64,000 nt of DNA from Puffinus mauretanicus (Eukaryota; Chordata; Aves; Procellariiformes; Procellariidae): positions 79,040 to 143,039 of the forward strand of contig JAJKFH010003275.1 of NCBI GenBank assembly GCA_023333565.1, written 5' to 3'. Shown one piece after another: positions 13,470-26,229 of the stretch. Position 1 is the first letter of the stretch. Each line of letters starts with the position of its first letter. The notes under the pieces were generated by a model. That model made no database searches, was not told the DNA's origin, and was given only the letters and a program-made list of their open reading frames with translations. The position numbers and the translations under genes were made by a program.

Positions 13470-13984
13470 TGTCCTGGTTTAACCTGGCAGGCAGCCAAAT
13501 ACCACGCAGCCGCTCACTCACTCCCCCCACCCCCAGCGGGACGGGGAGAGAATCGGAAGGGTGAGAGTGAGGAAAACTCGTGAGTTGAGATAAAGACAGT
13601 TTAATAGAACGGGAAAAAAAGGGAAAATAATAATGATAATGATAAAATATACAAATGAGTGATGCACAATGCAATTGCCTCACCACCAGCTGACCGATAG
13701 CAAGTAGTGATGCGGTGCTTCCTGGATCATACCTCTTTATCTTACCCAGGCATGACATCACATGGTATGGAATACCCCATTAGCCAGCTGGGCTGGCTGT
13801 CCTGATCATGTTCCCTCCCATCTCGTGTACCTAGCTCAGTCAGTAGGCATGGAGCTGTCCTTGGACTAGGAGGGCACTTAGCAACAACTGAAAACATCAG
13901 TGTGTTATCAACATTCTCCTCAAACTAAATCCAAAACACAGCACTAGGAAGAAATTTAACCCTATCCCAGCCGAAACCAGGACC
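13470..13984 (-). mobile_element. Solo LTR of an endogenous retrovirus
   Basis: The element is bounded by imperfect inverted ends, TGTCCTGGTTT on the left and AAACCAGGAC on the right, as in an LTR family I know from neoavian genomes. Read on the minus strand it begins with the CCTGGTTTCGGCTGGGATAG region, has a CRE variant at 13753-13760 and a decayed TATA-like A/T stretch, and then an ATTAAA poly(A) signal at 13600-13605 near the 3' end. The last base is C where A is expected. I see no gag, pol or env sequence on either side and no clear target-site duplication, so it is a solo LTR with eroded ends. It is in gene-sense orientation inside RAI14 intron 2. Confidence 0.8.
13600..13605 (-). terminator. 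ATTAAA poly(A) signal inside the solo LTR
   Basis: ATTAAA on the minus strand, in the expected place near the end of the LTR R region. Since the LTR is in gene sense, this signal lies in the RAI14 pre-mRNA and could cause intronic polyadenylation. Actual use is unknown. Confidence 0.5.
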
Positions 13985-16900
13985 TGTTTTTGACCCCCCA
14001 AATCACACTTATCACCAAGTATCCACCCAAAGGCTTGGGAGGTAACTTCTGCTGGGACGATGCAAACACAGGTACTCCCAGCCATGGTTAATACTGTTCA
14101 GTGTAAAAGCCACCTTGAACTGCCATTTATCATGCAGCACCAGCATCTGTGTCTCCTGGAAAAAATGCACAAGAGATGCTCCCTTCTGCCAAGAGTACTG
14201 GAAGGACTCAAGTGGCCAGCATAACGGGAGACCTTAACTTCACAAACCTGCTGCATCAAGCTTCCTCCACTGCAACCCCACAAACCATCCCACATTCCAC
14301 TTATCCAGGCAGCCCAAACATTTCTGTAAGGCCCCTTCTTCAGCTGCCCCAGTGCCACATCCTGCCCCCTCTATCACAAGGCTCCTCAGCACTCACCCCT
14401 TGCTTTTATCCACACCCACTGACTCAACTTTCGCATTTCATCCAAGTAGCACAGCACCATCCACCAAATAGCCCTTGGGAAGTTTCAGTCCTGTTACTAC
14501 CACTCTTTCAGGTAGTATAAATTAATGTTTCCTCTTATGTCAGAGAAGCCTAGACATGCATTGTTCTGAGCAAACCCATGTAGGGCACATCACACTGAAG
14601 GTTACCACAGAGTAGCAGTAGGGTCTTCAGGAAAATCTCTTTAGTACAGCACCAGAGCAACAGAAACATCAGACTTGAGCAGCTAAGCAGGTACTTTTCG
14701 TCAGCAATAAAGCTAAGGTTTTTGGTTTTTTGCTTGTTTTGTGTTAAGAATGTTGCAAATATGCAAGTTAGCCAACTGAGTAATACAGCATGACACGTGG
14801 CGCTATACATGTAGCATGCAAATAAAAAAAACCTGAGCAGCTCAGTGTAAAGGTAAATACACGTGTGTAATGAATTTGGAAGAATCTGACCCTGGAAAAG
14901 ACTGCATATGTGGGGTTTCTTTATCTCTACTCCCCTCCTCCCCTCCCCGCTTCTGTAGGCCACATGCCAAATAGTTACCAACAGCCTTCCTTCAAACAAT
15001 TAACATTCTGCAATAACAATGGTTTGTGAACACATGCAAAACTCAGCTGATGAAACACACATTTCAGCTTCATACAACAGAATCAGTACTTCACTCAGTA
15101 CTTCTTCAGGTATTGGGTGATTTTTTTTTTTGCAGGGGGGAGGGTTGGTTTGTCGTTTTTTTTTTTTAAATGTATGTATACTGTTCAGTTTAGGTAGCGA
15201 TAATGGGCATTACATATGAAGAGATCAAAGCTCAAGAAGTGCAAGTTTTTGGATAAAATAAGAAATTTTCAGTTATGCCTAAAAATAGTCAATCTTTTGC
15301 TACTAACAGTAGTATAATTATGTAGGGTATCAGATAATTCATCATCCCTATTAAACCCTAACTGCAACAATCACTTGCCATGCTGAAGCAAAGAAACGAA
15401 ATACAACACAGTGACAGCTGAAGGGATGGCAAGCTAAAATCCAAACATCAGGTGGTTTAGCAGAGCTGGGTTGAAATTTCTGACTGAAATTTAGCATCCC
15501 TCTCAAGCACGCTCTTTAGTCTTAATTTTCATTTTTCAGATAGGAAACTGTGCTGTATGGCCTCACTCAGAAGCATCTCTCTGGTAACAGTTAAGTGTTT
15601 AAACATTTAAGAACCTGAGAAAGAAGTTGGCAGGAAAGAGCTAGCCATGCTTGGGATGGAAAGCCACTCCTGCACAGGGCACGCTCTGGTCAAGGTTAAT
15701 GGAGTGAGGCAGAGGGCAGGAGAGTACTGCTTGACTTGATTTACACCATCAGTTTATGATTATGTGATTAAAAAGGGCACGGGCTCACAACACCTTCAAT
15801 GATCACCATCAAGATGGGCTGAACTCTCAAAACTGCACCCCATCAGCCACAGACACACACTTCGGCAGCAGTTACTAACAGTAATTGTACTGACAGTTGT
15901 CAACCATGTGGCTCCACTCAGCTTCCCCTATGCACAGGTTATTTCCTCTGCAAACCTAGAGATAATTCTATGGTTGCAAGATACTAATAAAGTAGCTACC
16001 ATACTCTTGGGGCTGAAACTGCCCAGTAAAAATCCTTCATCATTGGGAACACACACTGTGTTGACAAGTTGACAGATTGTTTTGAGTTCAAAAAGAAACA
16101 TTCGTATCAAAGCCTATTTTTATAGGTAAAGCTTGCACTACCTATTTTACACATTGTTTTCTTCTCAGAAAGTGAACATTTTCCTTTCCAGAACGGAAGC
16201 TTAAGAATTAAAAAATATATTTAAAAAAGGTACCCATTCTTTTTTCATCACCACCACATCAGGATATTAAGCCTCAGTCGCCTTTGAGATTACCAGTGAA
16301 CGTTGTGCAAGAAGTAACAACATATAGTAAGAAGTGACAGTTCTACTTAGCACTTGTACACAGTGTTTTCCATGTGCAAAGACCTGAGCAAACATTAACT
16401 GGACAACAACTGTGTTTCTTTATCTTTGGCATGCAGCCTACAGGAGATGATTTAAGTGACCTTGCATTGTTGCAAACCTACTGGAGACAGAGTTATGTTA
16501 TCTCCACTGAAATCAGAACTGCAGGAAAGCTGAGTAGCAAATTGAAATTCCTGGTAATTTCAAACTCAGCAACTCACTGTCTGAAAAGGAAAGAAATACT
16601 TAAAGACTGGCGTCACAAACAATCGCATGGCAAAGACACTGAACACCACTGCATCACAAGGTCATCCACGAAAGTCCGCATGTGCTGGACTTCCCAAGAG
16701 AGTCTTAAAAACAAGAACAGTCCTATTGTAGAGAATGCATTCACTAGACAAAACATCCCTCAAAGTTAAAACAACAGATGATGGCTTTTCTCGAAAGAAT
16801 GGCTTATCTGAAAACATTATAACCTAGGAGTCAGTGGTATGTGGGTAAGTAGCCTGCACGTTTCCCTGCCCTCCATCCCCAATTTAGAGATCCTATTTGC

Positions 16901-19900
16901 CAGTAGCAAACTTGTTTTGTGGGAGTGGAAATCTCCCTTGCAGAGGGGCAGGATGTTGTTGAGCTTATCAGCAACAGCTTATCCAAGTCTGTGGCAGCAG
17001 CTCCCAAGACATTCAGAGCTTAGCAGATGCCAGAAGCTGCTGCCTCCCAGGCCCCTTTCAATAGTTGTGACTCCAGCTCTTCCCCGTACCTTCCAAAGTC
17101 TGCCCATGGTGCATATATAGCACCAGTGGCACTGCAAGCTGACCTCTGTCGCACCGCACTCCAGTGAGGCAGCACCCTGAAGGCCAAAAGATGCTATGTT
17201 CATTAACTTCACCACAAATAAGGTTCTGACCTCTAATTAAGTTGTCAAAAAAGCAAAGCGTGACAATGGCTTTGAAAGTAATTCATAGTGATATTATCTA
17301 AATGTCATTAATTGCTACAACAGGAATAGTCTTTTCCAGCTTCACTTGGCCATCCATGCTGCCTATTTTAGGTGGCTGACGGCTAATAATATTAATTGTA
17401 TTTACATAAGAAGACAAAACATTTGCAGCTCACAGAGCTTACACATGCATTTCTTTAAAGGTGGAAACAGCAGCAGCAATGCAAGTAACCTGTGAACATT
17501 TTACAACCAGAAGTGTTAATCCATCGCCCTCCTCTTGCTTCTTGCGCTATTGCGCCTGGTTGGGGTAACTGTCCACGTAAAGTGCGTGAGGTCTCTTTGA
17601 CACTGGAGACTGTATTTGTGTCAGACCATGAATTCCATTTGAACCGGAGATAAAAAGCACCATGGGGAAGGCAGGAAGCAGTTGGAGTGAAAGAACAAGG
17701 AATGGTAACAAAAGACTAACGGTGGATTGTCAGTAAACCTTGATAATTACCCATTCATTGGGTAGCTTCTGTAGATAAAGAAGTGATTATTATCCAAGCA
17801 AACCATTTTTTCATGCTGAATCCCAGAATAATGCAACTGAACAGCAAGTCACTCAGCAGGGCGCTTCTATCAGCCAGTGAGGCTGCTCGGAAACTTTCCT
17901 GGCAAAAGAGGACTACAAGCTGTGAAATGAAAGGGTCTTTCACCAGCAAAGAAGGGGAAAGATGACCTGACTGAAATGGTCATCTGAGACTGCAAGTTTG
18001 TGTGTGTGGGGGAAATGTTGTAGAAAAAAGTTAGTGTGGTCTTTGCTTAAATAATGACTGGAATTTGCAGCAGGCTGTGAGCTGTGCTCCAAGAACTCAA
18101 GAGGGAAATGAAAATGGAAAGAAATGCATTTAAGAGTTTGCTGTTTTGCTGAGATATTTGCATTTCTTGTTAGTAAGTTTCTTGGTTTTTTGTTGTGTTG
18201 TGGTTCGTTTTTTTTTTTCCCCTTCACAAACCTGTGCTTGATTTCACAATTTCAGTCAGTCTTTAAATGCAGAGTAGCCATAAGGTCAGCATAGGGAATC
18301 TGCACAGTTAATAAAGCATAGATAAGTGGCCTTTTCATAACTCAACTGTAAGATTTCACTTTGGTAAGAGTAAGAAAGTGAAAAGGCTGAGCCCAGAAGT
18401 CTGCAAGGGAGGCCAAGAGAGCGTGACACAGTCCACCCAGACCAAGGAATACAGTTGGCCCACACCTAGTGAGCTTAGAGGCATGTGGTGGAGTTCTGTG
18501 TGGGTTGGGAGGCACACAGCTCACACGTGCTGCTCATTTCACTTCTTAATAAAGGCCACGATTTATTTTTCTTTCAGATACTACTTTTAAGCCTTTTAAC
18601 AGGATAAAAGGAATCAATCTTTCCATTTGGAATGGTGAGATTTCCTGTTAACATCACATCTAGGTACATCAGGGCTTCTATTTTCTTTTAAGCAATTACT
18701 GATGTTTTCACGTAACCATCTTCATTCCAGTGGAGAAAAAGGAAAAGTGATGAGCAAAAAGCTTACAACATGCAAGGCATTAGAACAAAAGAAGAAAAAC
18801 TACATCTAAATCATTAGTAACATACAGCCAGAGCATTGGCAATAAGTCCAGCTACTGCCCATTGTTTATCACTTTACAGATCACCGATACAGCAACTGGA
18901 GATTAATCTTTACTTTCAGATAGCAAAGGATGTAGCAGTAATCACACCACATGCAACTGATCATTCTCAATAAGACAGGAAAAAGTAAAGCCAAGAATGA
19001 ATTGCGTGTATTTGTATAAATGAAACAATGTTTATGTTAACACACAAAAAAACGCCAGGGACTTTTTAAAAATAAAAAAGCTGAATCAATCCTGTTTGAA
19101 GTCACCATCTCCCATTGTTCTGCCTTTTCTCATAGTTCTAAAGATTTGAGTTACGATGAAATCAGACGACTGTTCTTCTCATCTTGAAATTACTCAGTAA
19201 GTGTTACTAAAACTAAAATACATCTAAAGGATCACTGTTTACTGCTGGACACAAGGCAGCTCTTTCCTTCAAAAAAATCCATGCGGTGTCAAAACACAGA
19301 CTTTAAAAAAAACCCCACCCTTCTCAAATGGTTATTCAAGGAGCACCGAGAACCCTCAGGTTTTCCTTACACTTAAAAATAAAAATATATAAATAACAAA
19401 CTGATCATCAGCATGAGATGCATGGAAAAGACTGCTTTCTAACGAAGTTTTAAGATTGAAGAACTACTGAATCAACTGATTTTAGCTATGTATCAAGGTC
19501 AAATAGCAACTCACACAAGGTCTTTCAAGTTTTCAGGATTTCTGCTGCACAGCTGCTTCACAGTCAGTTGGGAAAAAGAGAAATCATGAGATTTAAAGTG
19601 AAATTGGCTGGACAATCTAATTTCACCTTTTATCTGGTAAGTACATCTCGGTGGTAAGTAGGCTGTAAGATACAGGGACAATGCCAACTATGCAAGCAAA
19701 GTTTGTTTATTAAGCTATTGTGTTGACTATCTTGCATTCCTCAATACTGTGTTAGACACAATGGTCTGTGAAGATCAGAGCGTACCTCATGACCAGGGCA
19801 TATATCTGAACTCTCTGGTTAGAGACAGTGACAGGAACAGCCTGTTAGCTTTCAACATTCAATGCCATACACATAGCACTTCCTTAGTGGATTGTTTTTA

Positions 19901-22900
19901 AATTCAGCACCACTTATTTCTTCAGTATGAGTACCTGAGCTGATTACATCTGCCTAGATCTTTAGTAACACCCTCCAGTTTCTGTTGACTAGTAAATTTA
20001 GTCAGAGAACACAGGTACTTGATGGATCTTCTTGCTCCCAGATGGGTAAATGGACATCCATTGTGCTGGAACCCACTCGGCTGCAACATTACCTCACTTA
20101 CTAGGACTGGCACTTTAGACCCATGGCTCTATCTTTCCTCCTGCCTGCTGCTAAACTTCTCCAAACATTGCTTATCTTGCCACTTCTGCATAGTAAGCTG
20201 GTTTTCATTAAGTTTAGAGCTGCTGCCCTTTTTTCCTCCCCATTATTCTGCAAAGGGGAACAGAGACACAAAGGCTAATTAGGAAGTCTGCAGACAAGAA
20301 AAAAAATTCAACACCAAGCAGAGTTGTACACAGTCCAGAATTACATTAATTCATGAATATTACTACTGCTGTAAGATGTATTCATAATGTATCAGCCACC
20401 ATGGCATCTTATTTTTGTATTACAAATGCCTACATGATCTCACAGCTCACAATGAAAGCTGTTTCCTTTTTTTGTTCTCTACTAGCAAGACTAAAGTAGA
20501 TTACTTGACAAAGCTCCATCATCTTAAATATTTTCCACAGGCGCCAGAAAACATCTTAGATAGTTGTTTTCAAATCCACTTCACATTATTTTTTATACCT
20601 ACTAGAATGCCATTATAGGAAGCAATACAATTTCAAAAGTTGTAACAAAATATGTATTAAAATCTCAAAACTATTCAGAGTAGAAAAACAGCCTATTTAT
20701 AGTTGAATTTGTCATTCTTGTAAAGGACATATACCCTGTTAGAGGGTTATAGCCTTCTATTCTGAAACCCATGACAAAGCCAAACAAAACACAGTGCATA
20801 CATAGAGACAAATCCCTATTCCAAGAAATTATTTTGTTTGGAGTCTTCAAGGGCTCAAGTCAACCTCCAAAAGTACTTCATGACTACAAAACAAGGCAAA
20901 AAAGTTTCCTATCTGTCTGATCTTCAGGAGGCCACTGATAGAAGTTTGTGGCATGCATTGATCTCTAGATCTAATATTTGTCAGTCTCCAAAATCAAATA
21001 CTAGCTTCCATGGGTGCAGTGAAGGATAATCCAAGAGTCATAGGGAAGTTACACCTAAGACACATTCCCAGTTGGACTTAGGAAATTGGGAAAGCAAGCA
21101 ATTGTTTTGCATGAAAATAAAATCCACTTCAGCAGCCAGAGAAGAACATGTGAGAGATTTCACACCACCACATCTTCCCACATTGTTTATCCTCCACACC
21201 AGATGCACTGAGAATCAGACAAGTGATGCATCAGACTCTCTGTATGTGGAACAACTCCCCACACGTGGCAGGCCTTAAGTAAAAGGAGAGAAAGAGCAAG
21301 CAGGCACTCACCCTGGTTCCTTCCCTTAGGCCTCATCTGCAGAGGGAGCTCCATTTCTCTACAGGGACGAATAATAACATGCACAGCCCTTATGCAGATT
21401 TTCTGTTCAGCAGGCATTGGGTGGCCTCACCTTTCATCTGGACAGGGCCACAGCTTGCACACCATCCTCCAGGCAGCCTGTGGAAACAGTGTTTCGGCTG
21501 CCCCAAGCTAGTGCTGGGGTTTAACTCTTGCCTGTTTCAACAGCGATTGAGCTATCTGCTGCCTGGCGCAACCCCCCCAGTTCTGTATTAACGGACCAGT
21601 CTACACATAGATAACCCTCACATTCTCATCTGAATATTCTTACCCATATGTGATTTACTAGAGTGCTAAGTGCCATCACTACAGTGCTCTTAATAATTTG
21701 GATACCGTGTACCTCACCAAACGTGCTAGGACTATTCACACAAGATGACAGAAGTCACAAACAGACTTTTTTTTTTTTTTAAAAAAAAGATTCACTTGGC
21801 TCCTATTAATTACTTCTAGGCTGGATTATATTTGCATGCCACAATCATCAATTTACTCTTCTCTCATCAGAGATAAGTGCTGCCAGTGGTGTGGCTGTTG
21901 TAGTCTTGATGCCCCTGTGAGGTATACTGTTGCTGCTACATCAAGAAACCCCATTTCGGGTTGCCTAGCTTATATTCTGATTTCTTCACAAGATCCATGC
22001 ACATTTTCTACAATAAGAGAGTTCAGCAGCTCAACAACCTAGAGGTTTTCACCTTCCCAGTACAAAGCCACTGCAAATTAAAAATCTACAATGAGAAGAT
22101 GCACAAAGCATAAAATCCTGAAGGGCAGTGCCCAGAGGCTCTTTGGAGACAGAGCACACAATCCCATGAAGTGAGTGGGCCTGCTGTGCTACCAGCTCCT
22201 TTCGCATCATCAAAAACATCCCTGATACAGCCATAACCTCTTTGTCAGGGTCCATGGAGAGCCTGACATGACAGAGAAATGCCTAGTAATAATATAAATG
22301 TTACGAAATGTTTTCCTCAAGCCACCCTACCTCTTTGATGCTTACAAGTAGAGCGACCTGACAAATATCCCTAGTCACACTCCCCATCACGTTCTGTTTA
22401 CTCTACACACATTTCAAAGATTGAGACTGCACACCAAGGCTATGCTGGATTCTGTGGAGTGCATCTAATGCAACAACTATGAATGAATAACTGCTGAATT
22501 CAGACTGGTCCCAGGAGCAAATGGCCAGTCAGCGGCGAGGTAATTCTCATCCTTTTCAAAACATGCTTTTCAATAATTTATGTGAGAGAGTGGAGTGAGA
22601 AAGGAAGAGCAAGGATTTGTAACAGGTTTTAAGTCTTCAAGGGAGAAGAGGTAACACCTAAGAGCTTTGTGAGTCATGACAAAAATGCAAAGAATGTGTG
22701 TTTGTTGTTTTTTTGGTTTCTTTTAAGAATCCACGTCACATATCTTTGGGGTTCCCTTCCATCTCATGAGATAGGAAACCCAAAATAACATACAAACATC
22801 TTTTTCACATCCTGTAACAGCATCTTTAACAGATTCAGTTAATAACTGTGAAGGATTGTATAAATAATAAGCTGAAAATGGGGCAGTTTTCATTGCCAGA

Positions 22901-24395
22901 GACAGCAGAAGGTTTCCAAATTTTATGGGTTAAAAAAGCCAATAAATTTAACAGTCTTTTGAAGATGCTAGTATAATCCTTCCAAAACTGAAGAGAACAG
23001 ATGACTCAACCAGATGGCCATGTTCCACTAAAATTCTGTCTTGTAATCATAAAATATGATGTAATGTAGTTTGGTCCCAGGAGAAGGAAAGGCGTTAGAC
23101 ATGTGACATGCACAAGCATTCCCCGGATCCATCTGGCTAGCTATTTTAAAAAGGTGTTACACAAATAAGCAGGGCTTTTTAGAAGTCTCCAAGATAAATA
23201 TTCTTAAGCCTTCTCTTGGAATCGGTATTGCTCTTAAAATCTACATTAATGCATCAACCATTATTGTTACAAACACTCCTCAGCTAAGTAGGTATAATGA
23301 ACTACTTACTTGTTACACCTTTCTGCAGTAATGCAGCTCCTAAAAAGTTTGCCTTTATAAACTTTCAAAGCAATCTGTGATTTATTATTACTTCATACTT
23401 AATTAACATGAAAATGCTAGAAAAAAGAGTTTAAAGGACTATTTGCAAATCAAAAGAAACTTCCCTTTTAAAACTATCTAGCGAAGAGAAAAGAATACAC
23501 ATCAACCAAGAATACACGTCCACTAAGTGGCAAAGAATATTATTTTATGCATTATGTAAAGGTTCAACGAAAAAAGCTGCTGAGAAGGAAATCAGAGCCA
23601 TCATCTGTAACAGGTAAAATACTCTTCAATTTCTGAATTACCCAAATATGCACCACGGAAGTCATCAATACCTCAGTTATTTAAATATTTCACATGATCA
23701 CTTGGAATTAATGGTAACAATTCAGTACATTGTTATCACTCTGGTCCTCACTATATTCAGGGCGCCATTTAAGAAGGTATGCTCAGATGCCTTAACTAAG
23801 CATGCAATGTCTAACAGTTCTATAAAAAATCTTCACTTTTTATTGTAGGTAGTTTAAATCCACCCACAACTCAAGTCAGGCTACCAGAAAAATAGACTGA
23901 TTCCAGCAAGAAAAGTAAGGAAAAATGACAAGCAGCAATAGTTTGATTTCTCATACCGACAAAACTAGCAAGGGAAAATTACTGAGGACTGACTGAGATA
24001 TAATTACTCCAAAACCTTTCTAAAACCACCATGTTACAATTCCCCCCTATGTAATAATACCTTGCTGTGCAACAAAGACAGGGCCCTTGCAGCCACTAAA
24101 AGAGCATACACTGAGTATCTTTTTCCATAAGAGCGTGCACACTTAACCACATCAACATAAAAGTTTAGAGAAGCAGTAGAAACCAAGAAGCCAAGTGACT
24201 ACACAAGTCAGCCAGGAAAAGCATCCATATTTCCCAACTCCCTGTCCAATCCCTACAAAATCAGTGTGTTAGGAATCATCAGGTAAGGCATAAAGAAGAA
24301 AACAGAATAACTATGGACTGTAGACCAACTGTACATTCAAGCTGTTCACCAATGTGCAGTATTGGTCTCTTTCTCTAAAATGCCATTACAACTGG
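13985..24395. other. Intron 2 segment, no gene seen
   Basis: Non-coding sequence. Open frames such as 14149-14520 plus and 14550-14999 minus show no known domain and have the look of chance frames. There is a T14-A8 run at 21767-21788. The stretch 17240-17440 has several TAATTA/ATTAAT-like homeodomain-type words and might be a conserved element. Nothing else was recognised. Confidence 0.6.
21767..21788. repeat. T14-A8 homopolymer junction
   Basis: Fourteen T followed directly by eight A, giving a 16-bp A/T palindrome at the junction. Low-complexity sequence. Confidence 0.95.
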
Positions 24396-24725
24396 AAAAG
24401 TTTCAGAAGTGCCAAGACGATCCAAAACAGCATCTATATGAAGAATGAATAGGCTAGGGTGCCTCAGCCTCAAAAGAGAGAGGTAAGTTAAGGGGGATAC
24501 AAAGTTGATAAAAATCAATAATACAGGGAAGGTGGATGGGGATCAACTGTTCAGTGTCTTTTCAGGCACAGTGAGGGACCATCACATTAAAATTTGGTCA
24601 AAACCAAACAAAAGAAAGTCAGTAGCAGACTTGTGGAACTCCTTTCAAAGGATGTTGCAGACGCAATAAGTTTACGTGGGTTCAAGGAGGGATTGATCAT
24701 ATACTAGGCAGAAAGATTCACTACA
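24396..24725 (+). mobile_element. Ancient CR1/L3-like LINE 3' fragment
   Basis: Although heavily diverged, the order of blocks follows the 3' end of old amniote CR1 elements. A GATCCAA block comes first, then GGGGGATAC...GATAAAAATC, then GGAAGGTGGATGGGGA, then AAACCAAACAAAAGAAAGT, then GACTTGTGGAACTCCTTTC and finally GGGTTCAAGGAGGGATTGAT. It is much more eroded than the other CR1 copies here, so it predates the bird-specific insertions. It lies antisense to RAI14. Confidence 0.7.
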
Positions 24726-26229
24726 GATTTGGAAGACATTAATTCAAACCACAAGGAATTAATTTCCACATTCAGGAAATTGCTTGAGCTGAAAATAGTC
24801 AGCAGCTAGGAAAGTATTATGGAGAAGTGTCATACACACTTGCTCAGTGCTTGCTCTTCCCTAGGTATGCACTGACAGGCACTACTGGAAACAAAAGACT
24901 AGGGACCCTCAATATGAACCAGTAATCGCTGTTCTTAACAGAAATCTATTCAGCCCTGTTGCTTTTTGCACAGGGCTCCTATTCCCTCTCCTGCCTCGCA
25001 GAACAAAAATCAATGACATACTGCTGTCCATACAGCCTGATGGGCACCAGGACCAGGTCATGCTAGAAACACTACCCTAAAGAAACAGCTAACCACAAGA
25101 TGACACTGCTTTTCTTCAGTAGTAGGATGGAAAGTAGAAACTAAAAAACATCATTGCTACCCCTCATCTGTGCTTCAACTCACCAAAAAGCATATTCCTA
25201 AGAAAGCAATATGCACTCAAGCAACCTGTATGCTATAGGTCCCTAGCGATCTCTTAACTCCCCCTCAAGTATCCAAAGATAATTAAGAAAAGCAAGGCAC
25301 TAATCTTGAATTCAGCAGGCCAGGTCTGTATCACCAGCCCAACATTTTTACATGACTGCAGAACAGAAATGGTTTAAAGCCACTAGATTTGGCTATGCTG
25401 CCTTAACCACTCAGGCAGAAAGCTGGAATGCTTTTGATTGTATGGTCATACCCCAGCCACCGATTCCTGTAATCTTCTGGCAGGAGCTTTTAATGATAAC
25501 TTGAATCAAGGGTTGAAGTCTAAACCGAGGACAGGCTACAGCCACACTTTAATTCAGGGTTTGAATAAAAAACCTAAGGATGGATAAAACAGTCATTCTG
25601 ACAGAGGCTGAGGACACATCTTTACTATGAAAGGGTACAACTTCTGTGGACTATCATTTCTTATATTAAGTATATTTTACGCCATCCATATCCCACCATA
25701 GAAATATTGAACTATTTGTTGAACCAGCCATTCTGAAAGTTAAATACCTTGTTTATGTACCTAAATATGGATTTGAAAAGGAAGCTCTCAAGAACTTGGC
25801 CTGCATGTTAGCAAAAGAATATTTTTTTTTAAACTGTTGGACTATCAATTACCACGTATCAGTTTTGTTTTATCCTTCTAAAGAACTTCATTGCATTAAA
25901 AAAAAAAATCAAGGACTTCCAATCAAGTTTGGAAAACTCCACATAGTATTTCACAACAGCCTTGCAATTACTTCTGAGAAATCAAATTTTAAAGATTTTG
26001 GCCTGGCATGCTGTTTGAATGGGAAGAGACTGACAAAGCTAAGACAGTGAAATCAACCTCCTGTTACTTTTCCAGAAAAGGTTACAGTGAAGATACTGCT
26101 ATTAGCAAAATATGGCAGTAATATTACTGTAGTGACTACAGAAATTACAGTGAAGTGTGAACAGACAAGTCCTCCATAATCTCACCACAGAACATCACTA
26201 TCTGCTTGAGTAAATCTTATTGGCATTAC
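24726..26229. other. Intron 2 segment, no gene seen
   Basis: Non-coding sequence between the old CR1/L3 fragment and the large CR1 copy. It has ordinary composition, and no repeat family or coding signal was recognised. Confidence 0.6.

Noticed and set aside
14149..14520. 123-codon plus-strand open frame
   Set aside because: Proline/serine/threonine-rich translation of C-rich DNA. No start context, splice sites or family support it.
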